Source: Paroedura picta (taxonomy: Eukaryota; Chordata; Lepidosauria; Squamata; Gekkonidae). From it: DNA of 64,000 bases. Positions 57,690-64,000 of the stretch are shown here, piece by piece (position 1 is the stretch's first letter; each line of letters begins with the position of its first letter). Below the pieces are notes generated by a model. That model saw only the letters and a program-made list of their open reading frames with translations. It did not search any database and had not been told where the DNA came from. The position numbers were made by a program, and so were the translations under genes. The DNA lies in the NCBI RefSeq assembly GCF_049243985.1, contig NC_135369.1, positions 79,487,765 to 79,551,764 on the forward strand, in the 5' to 3' direction.

Positions 57690-60212
57690 TTTGAGTTTTT
57701 GGAAAGGTATGATCTAGTACGCATCACAGAAACTTAGTGGAATGATTCTCATGAATGGAATGTAATGGTGGATGGATATGAACTGTTCAGAAAAAACAGA
57801 ATAGATCGAAGAGGTGGAGGAGTGGCACTGTATGTGAGGAAAGGGCTTACCTGTCAGGAAATTCTAGTGAAGGAGAGCATATCTACAGTGGAAAGCATCT
57901 GAGTGAAAATAAGCGAGGGGAAAACAAACATTGTGGTGGTTGGTGTCTGCTACCGACCGCCTGACCAACGAGAGGATGTGGATGCTGCACTTTGTGAGCA
58001 GCTTGAGAAAATATCCAAGCGGCAGGACCTTGTCATCATGGGTGACTTCAATTTCCCAGATGTGTGCTGGGAAACAAACTCTGCGAAGCGTCCTCAGTCA
58101 TGCAAGTTTCTGACCTGCCTGGCTGACAATTTCATTTATCAAATGGTAGATGAACCCACAAGAGATGCAGCCATACTGGACTTAATACTGACCAACAGGC
58201 AAGAGTTGGTGGATGAGGTGAAGGAGGTGGGGACCCTAGGGGGAAGTGACCATGTCCTCATAGAATTTCTTTTGAGATGGGGAGCCAAGGAAGCTTGTAG
58301 CCACATGCGGATGTTGGATTTTCGTAGGGCAAACTTTAATAAACTCAGAGACATGATGAGTGTCATACCATGGACGAGAATGCTGGAAGGGAAGGGAGCA
58401 TGTGAAGGGTGGGCGCTACTCAAAGAGGAGCTATTGCATGCTCAATCAATGACTATCCCAGAAAGACGAAAACACTGCAGGAGCTCTAAGAAGCCTATTT
58501 GGATGAACAGAGAACTTCAAGAGGAACTAAGAAAGAAAAAGAAAATGTTCAGGAAATGGAGGGAAGGACAGAGCTCTAAAGAAGAGTACTTACAGGTTAC
58601 TAGGCACTGTAGATCAATCATCAGAAAGGCCAAAGCTGAGAGTGAGCTAAGATTGGCCAGGGAAGCCCATTGTAACAAGAAAAGATTTTCAGTTATGTGA
58701 GGAGCAAACGTAAAGTAAAGGAGGCAATAGGCCCTCTGTTGGGTGCGGATGGACAAACTCTAACGAAAGATGCAGAGAAAGCAGAAAGGCATAGTGCCTA
58801 TTTTACATCTGTTTTTTCCAACATGTCAAAGTGTTTAGGCACATCTAGAGATGGCCATAGCCAAAGGACAGTGTCTGGGTGGCAGGTTAACATGGATAGA
58901 GAGGTTGTCGAGAGGCATTTAGCTGCACTGGATGAGTTCAAATCCCCTGGTCCGGATGAAATGCACCCGAGAGTACTCAAAGAACTTTCCAGAGAACTTG
59001 CACAGCCCTTGTCCATCATCTTTGGGACCTCTTTAAGGACTGGAGATGTCCCGGAGGACTGGAATAGAGCAAATGTTATACCGATCTTCAAAAAAGTGAG
59101 GAAGGATGACCCGGGAAACTACAGACCAGTGAGTCTGACCTCTGTTGTGGGGAAGATAATGGAGCAGATATTAAAGGGAGCGATCTGCAAACATCTGGAG
59201 GACAATTTGGTGATCCAAGGAAATCAGCATGGATTTGTCTCCAACAGGTCTTGCCAGACCAACCTGGTTTCCTTTTTTGACCAAGTAACAGGTTTGCTGG
59301 ATCGGGGAATTCGGTTGATGTCATTTACTTGGATTTTAGTAAAGCTTTTAACAAGGTCCCCCATGATGTTCTGATGGATGAATTGAAGGACTGCAATCTG
59401 GATTTTCAGATAGTCAGGTGGATAGGGAATTGGTTAGAGAACCGCACTCAAAGACTTGTTGTCAATGGTGTTTCATCAGGCTGGAGAGAGGTGAGTAGCA
59501 GGGTACCTCAGGGCTCGGTGCTTGGCCCGGTACTTTTTAACATATTTATTAATGATCTAGATGAGGGGGTGGAGGGACTACTCATCAAGTTTGCAGATGA
59601 CACCAAATTGGGACGACTGGCAAATACTCCGGAAGATAGAGACAGAGTTCAACGAGATCTGAACACAATGGTAAAATGGGCAAATGAGAACAAGATGCAA
59701 TTTAATAAAGATAAGTGTAAAGTTCCGCATCTGGGTCAGAAAAATGAAAAGCATGCCTACTGGATGGAGGATACGCTTCTAGGTAACACTGTGTGTGAAC
59801 GAGACCTTGCGGTACTTGTGGATTGTAAACTAAACATGAGCAGGCAGCGTGATGCAGCGGTAAAAAAGGCAAATGCCATTTTGGGCTGTATCAACAGAGG
59901 CATCACATCAAAATCACAAGATGTCATAGTCCCATTGTATACGGCACTGGTCAGACCACACTTGGAGTACTGTGTGCAGTTCTGGAGGCCTCACTTCAAG
60001 AAGGACGTAGATCAAATTGAAAGGGTACAGAGGAGAGCGACGAGGATGATCTGGGGCCAAGGGACCAAGCCCTATGAAGATAGGTTGAGGGACTTGGGAA
60101 TGTTCAGCCTGGAGAAAAGGAGGTTGAGAGGCCTCTTTAAGTATTTGAAAGGTTGTCACTTGGAGGAGGACAGGATGCTGTTTCTGTTGGCTGCAGAGGA
60201 GAGGACATGCAG
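57690..60212 (+). mobile_element. CR1 LINE, near-complete ORF2, interrupted by Harbinger
   Basis: Plus strand, beginning inside the endonuclease (ITET region). Translated blocks run 57,720-58,700 (endonuclease to linker), 58,697-59,320 (linker to RT fingers) and 59,329-60,210 (RT with FADDTKLG intact, then the C-terminal VQRRATRMIWGQGTKPYEDR region). Three small lesions relative to the other copies: a Trp-to-stop near 57,900, a base lost in a T run near 58,690, and a base lost in an A run near 59,310. The sequence stops at GAGGACATGCAG, where the Harbinger begins; its 3' end should continue after that element. Confidence 0.92.
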
Positions 60213-60254
60213 GGCCATTTCGCACAGAGCTCAAAGTTGCCATTTGGTTGCTGT

Positions 60255-60393
60255 TAGCGAAATCGCTACTTCAACTAGCGAAATGTAACTAGCTGTGCCC
60301 GTAACGCACAGCTGCGGTTTTTGCGGAATTTAGCACTTTCACTTCTCGTCACTTTCGTAACCCACAGGCTTCCGGTTCTCCGTCTTTTCGCTA
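60255..60393. promoter_or_regulatory. Harbinger subterminal TAGCGAAAT repeats
   Basis: A palindrome TAGCGAAATCGCTA at 60,255-60,268, a direct copy TAGCGAAAT at 60,276-60,284 and an inverted TTTCGCTA at 60,386-60,393 cluster within 180 bp of the left end. The terminus itself reads CATTTCGCAC. These could be binding sites for the SANT/Myb-like protein or the transposase. This is inference from position and repetition. Confidence 0.5.
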
Positions 60394-60740
60394 CAAAGGA
60401 GGTCCCTTTTTAGCGCTTCTGGCCTCCCGTGCCCGTCAATCAAACTGCGGGCACACCTTTGACCTCGACCCTAAAGCCGGACTAGTCGGGGTCCCCTTTT
60501 TTTTTAAAAAACCTTGGGAAACCCGTAGCAACGCGTTATCGTCAAATCATTGGCGCCCTTGGAACGTGTTTTCTATTGTTTTCTATGAACCAGAGGTTGA
60601 TGCATAGATATGTTTGAAAGGTTAATCCCCGCCCACAGTACACGCCCACAGCTTACCTGCTTATATGCACCTGGGCAGACACGCGGTCGGCCTCTCTTTG
60701 TTTGCGTAGCCTACTGCCCGCAGCACAGGTTAACGTTGAA

Positions 60741-62128
60741 ATGGAGAGGATTATTGTTCAATTGTTGGCTCGGATGATTGCGTTGGTCCAGCGTATCCGC
60801 ACCACTGTGCAGCATAGGAGGGCTGCTTCAGAGGAATACCGAGAACGTATTGCCAGAGCGATGACCAGCAGCACAAGATGTTCTCAACGGGCAACCATGG
60901 CGGCAAAGAGGCACTGGCAAGCTCTGGCAGAGGTCCGGTTCCCCCCCCGGTTCTGGGCGGACGAAAGATCCTCTGACTGGTGGGAAAATTTTGTGTGGGC
61001 TCGCTGGGATGATGACCACTGGATTGCCAACTTTAGAATGTCTAGGGGGACATTTTTTGAACTCGTGGAGGCTCTACGTGGACGCATGGAGAGGCAAGTC
61101 ACTGGCATGCGGCGACCCGTGCCAGTGGAAAAAAGGGTAGCGGTCGCATTGTGGTACTTGGCAACCCCTCAGTACTTCCGGACAGTAGCCCAGCAATTCG
61201 GACTCGGAGTCACTACGGTTGGCGATATCCTTAAGGAGTTCTGCCTCGCCATGGAGGCGGAATTGTTCAGCAAAGTCGTGTGCCTCGGAGACCGGCTTGG
61301 AGCGGTGAGTGTCATTCGATCCCCTATGCCCTTTAAAATTTTTTTCTTGTTTGACAGACGCGATACACCCCACGCTGACTTGCCATGGCTTATATTCTTT
61401 TCTTTCCCTTATTCCAGAGTATGGACGGGTTTGCCAGGCTTGGATTCCCGCATTGTTTTGCGGCCGTCGATGGAAGCCACATCCCTATCCGTGCCCCCGG
61501 GGGAAGCATAAAGGAGTACGGTAACAGGAAGGACTTTTGTTCTGTTCTCCTGCAAGGAACTGTGGACTTCTCCGGACGGTTTATCGATGCCGAGGTGGGG
61601 TGGAGTGGCAGGAGGCATGATGCCCTTGTTTTCAGGGAATCCAACCTCAGGAAAGCCATGGACGAAGGGGTCTTTGTTCCAGGAAACCCCACCGCCACCA
61701 TTGAGGGCGTGCGTGTGCCGGCGTTGGTGCTCGGTGACGGAGCCTACCCATTACGACGCTGGCTCATGACTCCCTACAAGCGGCCAAGGACAGACGTGCA
61801 GAGCCACTACAACCTCAGTCACTCCCGGGCAAGGAATGTAGTGGAGCGTGCCTTTGGACGTCTGAAGTCCCGGTTCCGTTGCCTGATGTCCCGACTCCAT
61901 GTGCATATAGACAATGTGACTCCGCTGATCATCGCGTGTGTCATTTTGCACAACATATGCGAGGACAAGGGACATAACATCCCCTTCCCTGTGGATGAAC
62001 CTGATCCTGTGGTCCTTGAGGACACTCAAGACATCCCTGAAGCAAGGAGAAAAAGGATCTATGCTGAGGGGTGCAAGGTTCGGGACGCCATAGCCACCCA
62101 CATCTACAGAAACAGGAGGCGTGTTTAA
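60741..62128 (+). CDS. Harbinger DDE transposase (HARBI1-like), two exons
   Basis: Exon 1 60,741-61,304, a 113-bp intron (GTGAGT ... TTCCAG), exon 2 61,418-62,128; 424 residues. The start is the first ATG after a TATATG box at 60,661 and is followed by a helical N-terminus. The conserved pre-catalytic region FRMSRGTFFELVEALRG and a helix-turn-helix-like VAQQFGLGVTTVGDILKEF match Harbinger transposases. The DDE_Tnp_4 catalytic core in exon 2 shows AAVDGSHIPI (Asp206), VLGDGAYPL (Asp295) and NVVERAFGRLK (Glu331), all present. It cuts and pastes the element and normally needs the SANT/Myb-like partner encoded next door. No stop or frameshift seen. The intron is inferred from splice sites and frame continuity. 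Confidence 0.9.
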
Positions 62129-62143
62129 TTGTTTTTCCCACTC

Positions 62144-62160
62144 TGTTGTTGAATAAAGTT
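62144..62160 (+). terminator. Poly(A) signal of Harbinger transposase gene
   Basis: GTTGAATAAAGTTTGG, about 20 bases after the transposase stop, followed by a GT-rich stretch (CTTGTGCGGTTTGTG). Confidence 0.65.
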
Positions 62161-62480
62161 TGGTGTTCTTTGCTTAACCTTGTCTTGTGCGGTTTGTGTA
62201 CTTTGCATGCAAAAAAACGGGGATTCTCTGGTAGAAAAGCACTTTGACAGCCCTAAATGCTAACTCCCCACTGAAATTGACACACACAATACGGAAGCGC
62301 TGAACGGGGAAAGTTCGGGGAGGCGGGTAGCCAGGAAGTATTGGCGACCCCTGTCAAACCGGAGGATCAATCCACTTATGTTCCAAGGAATAATTTTATT
62401 GGTGGGCAGCTTTGATACATTTAAAATAGGGGTGGTCGATCGGAGCAACGCACGTTCGTTCCCTAACCGTCATTCCGAAG

Positions 62481-63648
62481 ATGCCGAAGCCACGGAAGGG
62501 CTCCTTCTGGCAGCGCGCCGAGGCTGAGGCACTTCTGGAGCTAGTGCTCCAATCTAAAAGTGTTGGCCGCCTTATGGCCAGCACCCACTGCCACACCAAG
62601 GGTGCTTACCTGGTGTTGGCATCGAAGCTGAGGGAGAGGGGCTATGTCCGGACCTGGGAGCAGGTCCGGACAAAATTTAAGCGAGTGAAGCTGGACTTCC
62701 TCAACAGTCTGGAGCAGTGGGGGGGGGTCCCGCAGCCAAGCGGCAGGACGGTCTTCCATGACCAGATGGTGAAAATATGGGAGAAGGCTGGGAAGCCCCC
62801 CCTGGAAATGAGGAGGCATATGGGTAAGTGCTGCCCTCGTTGTGTTTTGCCCTTAAACATGCATGGCATGACTAGCTGCCTCTTTCCCCTACTGTCCCCA
62901 ATGCAATTCGAGAAAGTACTTAGATGCTGTCAACCCCCTCTGACTTAGCCCGCCAGTACTGTGTAGAACCACTTTGGTTATGCGCTTTGACTCTAACTGT
63001 GGTGTGTCTACCAGCTGTGTTTCATCTCTGGTTTGTGTGCTTTTAATTATGATTTCTCTTTTTCTTTGCCCAGCCACACAATCACCATCCAAGATGGCAA
63101 AAGCACCTGAGCTTGAGGAGGGGGAGGAAGAGGGACCTTCCACCTCGGGACAGGCTGCAGGTGAGAGTTTTATGTCTGTGCGGGAGACCCATGTGTGTGT
63201 TCCCCCATGGAGCAATATGGGAGCCTGCTGTGATGCCTCCATTTTAAGTGCTATTAAATTCTTTGTTTGATTTCTATAGCAGAAACTATGGAGGCAAGGC
63301 TGCGTGCAATGGAGGCCAGGGTGGCTGCCTTAGAGGCTGAAGTGGCAGACCTCAAAGGGGAGTTACAGCAGCAAAGGCAGCAGAGGGAGGCGGAAGAACG
63401 TAGGTTATGTTCCCCACTGCCCAACTCTTCTCACACTGTGGCTACGGCCACCAAAAAGTGTATGCATGTAAACTAAAAAAATTGGAAAATATGTCTGGCA
63501 CTAATGTGTACTTTTTCTCCCTCCCCACACAGTTAAGAAGAAGGAGGACGAAGACCTCTTCCGCCGCAAAGTGCGGGGGACCATGGGACGGTTGTGCAGG
63601 AGAGTGAGGGAGCTGGAAGGGGCTGGGGAGGGGAGCGGTGGGACCTAA
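62481..63648 (+). CDS. Harbinger SANT/Myb-like DNA-binding protein, four exons
   Basis: Exons 62,481-62,823; 63,074-63,160; 63,280-63,399; 63,533-63,648 join in phase to give 221 residues. Exon 1 carries the SANT/Myb (trihelix-like) domain: RKGSFWQRAEAEALLELVLQ, TWEQVRTKFKRVKLDFLNS, then VKIWEKAGKPP. Exon 2 is acidic (ELEEGEEEGPSTS). Exon 3 is a heptad coiled coil (RLRAMEARVAALEAEVADLK), probably for dimerising. Exon 4 is basic (DEDLFRRKVRGTMGRLCRRV). In related Harbingers this protein binds the transposon ends and carries the transposase to the nucleus (NAIF1 is the domesticated form). Exons 2-4 rest on splice-site reading, and exon 3 has an alternative acceptor 3 bases on. Confidence 0.8.
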
Positions 63649-64000
63649 GTTTTGTTTACTTTTTGTGTTTTGGGGTGGGGGGTGTTGGGGGGGTTCCCAG
63701 TTACTTTGCCCATTTTTCTATCCCTGTTAAATATTTGAATTTGTTAAAAAAAAGTTGGCTTTCTTGGAGGGTGGGGGTGGTGGTGGGGGGGTCCAAGTTA
63801 CATTCCCTTGTTTTTTTCCCCTGTTAAACTGTTTCTGAAAATAAAATGTTGTTGTAAATTTCCTGAAAAAGACTCCAGTGTGACTCCTTACCCTCGCACA
63901 CCTTTCACCCCAAACTCCTAAGACACCTTTAACCTTTAAAACACCCTCCAACCTCCAACCCACACAACGGTGCCAGAATTGGCACAATCACTAGAGAGGG
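63649..64000 (+). other. Harbinger 3' part, incomplete
   Basis: G-rich tail with AATAAA at 63,839-63,847, followed by C/A-rich sequence. No terminal inverted repeat reached by the window edge. Confidence 0.5.

Larger units (their letters stand above)
60213..64000 (+). mobile_element. PIF/Harbinger transposon, two open genes, right end outside window
   Basis: Starts GGCCATTTCGCACAGAGC right after CR1 sequence; the 3 bases before it, CAG, would be the target copy. It contains a DDE transposase gene (60,741-62,128, one intron) and a SANT/Myb-like gene (62,481-63,648, three introns) in the same direction, each followed by AATAAA (62,144-62,160 and 63,838-63,848). Two-gene organisation is the rule for animal Harbingers. 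Both genes look uninterrupted, so the copy may be young. The right terminal inverted repeat and target copy are not in the window. Confidence 0.9.

Overview
The window reads as a stretch of squamate reptile (lizard or snake) chromosome. Two vertebrate host genes lie in tandem on the minus strand, and their introns are packed with repeats typical of squamates: CR1, L2 and BovB LINEs, Sauria-type SINEs with (ACCTTT)n tails, 5S-rRNA-like SINE pieces, DIRS and chromovirus fossils, hAT-like short transposons, Helitron-like hairpin elements and a PIF/Harbinger transposon. The species cannot be named from this sequence alone.

Host genes. DESI2 (desumoylating isopeptidase 2) is complete: five coding exons between 26,057 and 10,309 (minus) give 193 codons with the His/Cys pair of the PPPDE fold in place. 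A GC-rich promoter island covers about 25.8-26.45 kb, and a probable long 3' UTR reaches down to about 6.2-6.5 kb. Upstream of it, and also on the minus strand, are eight in-phase exons between 57,300 and 32,206. They encode the last 252 residues of what I read as CATSPERE, an auxiliary subunit of the sperm CatSper calcium channel. The first part of that gene lies beyond the right edge. From memory, CATSPERE-DESI2 is also the order in mammals.

Repeat layout. 0-6 kb: a 100-bp inverted duplication and a minus-strand CR1. 11.7-19.7 kb (DESI2 intron 2): a Sauria SINE, CR1 ends, and a chromovirus fossil sitting inside a CR1. 19.8-26 kb (intron 1): a perfect 48-bp foldback, an L2 piece, a Helitron-like element, a 5S-SINE and CR1 scraps. 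26-32 kb (between the genes): three short hAT-like elements with 8-bp target duplications, one of them inside an L2, and a second Helitron-like element. 33-45 kb: a solo LTR, Sauria SINEs, a BovB fragment, a CR1 with intact ORF1 headed by six and a half 142-bp tandem units, and a DIRS gag fossil. 46-51 kb: a patchwork of LTR and DIRS pol fossils. 51.6-53 kb: a hAT-like element filling most of one CATSPERE intron. 54-57 kb: an L2 with a hairpin-dense Helitron-like element and a CR1 end inserted in it. 57.7-64 kb: a nearly full-length CR1 ORF2 interrupted by a Harbinger transposon with two open genes (DDE transposase and SANT/Myb-like protein); its right end lies outside the window.

The points most worth a second look are the two-gene Harbinger with its subterminal palindromes, the 142-bp units upstream of CR1 ORF1 (which resemble a monomeric LINE promoter), and the hairpin-chain Helitron-like family.
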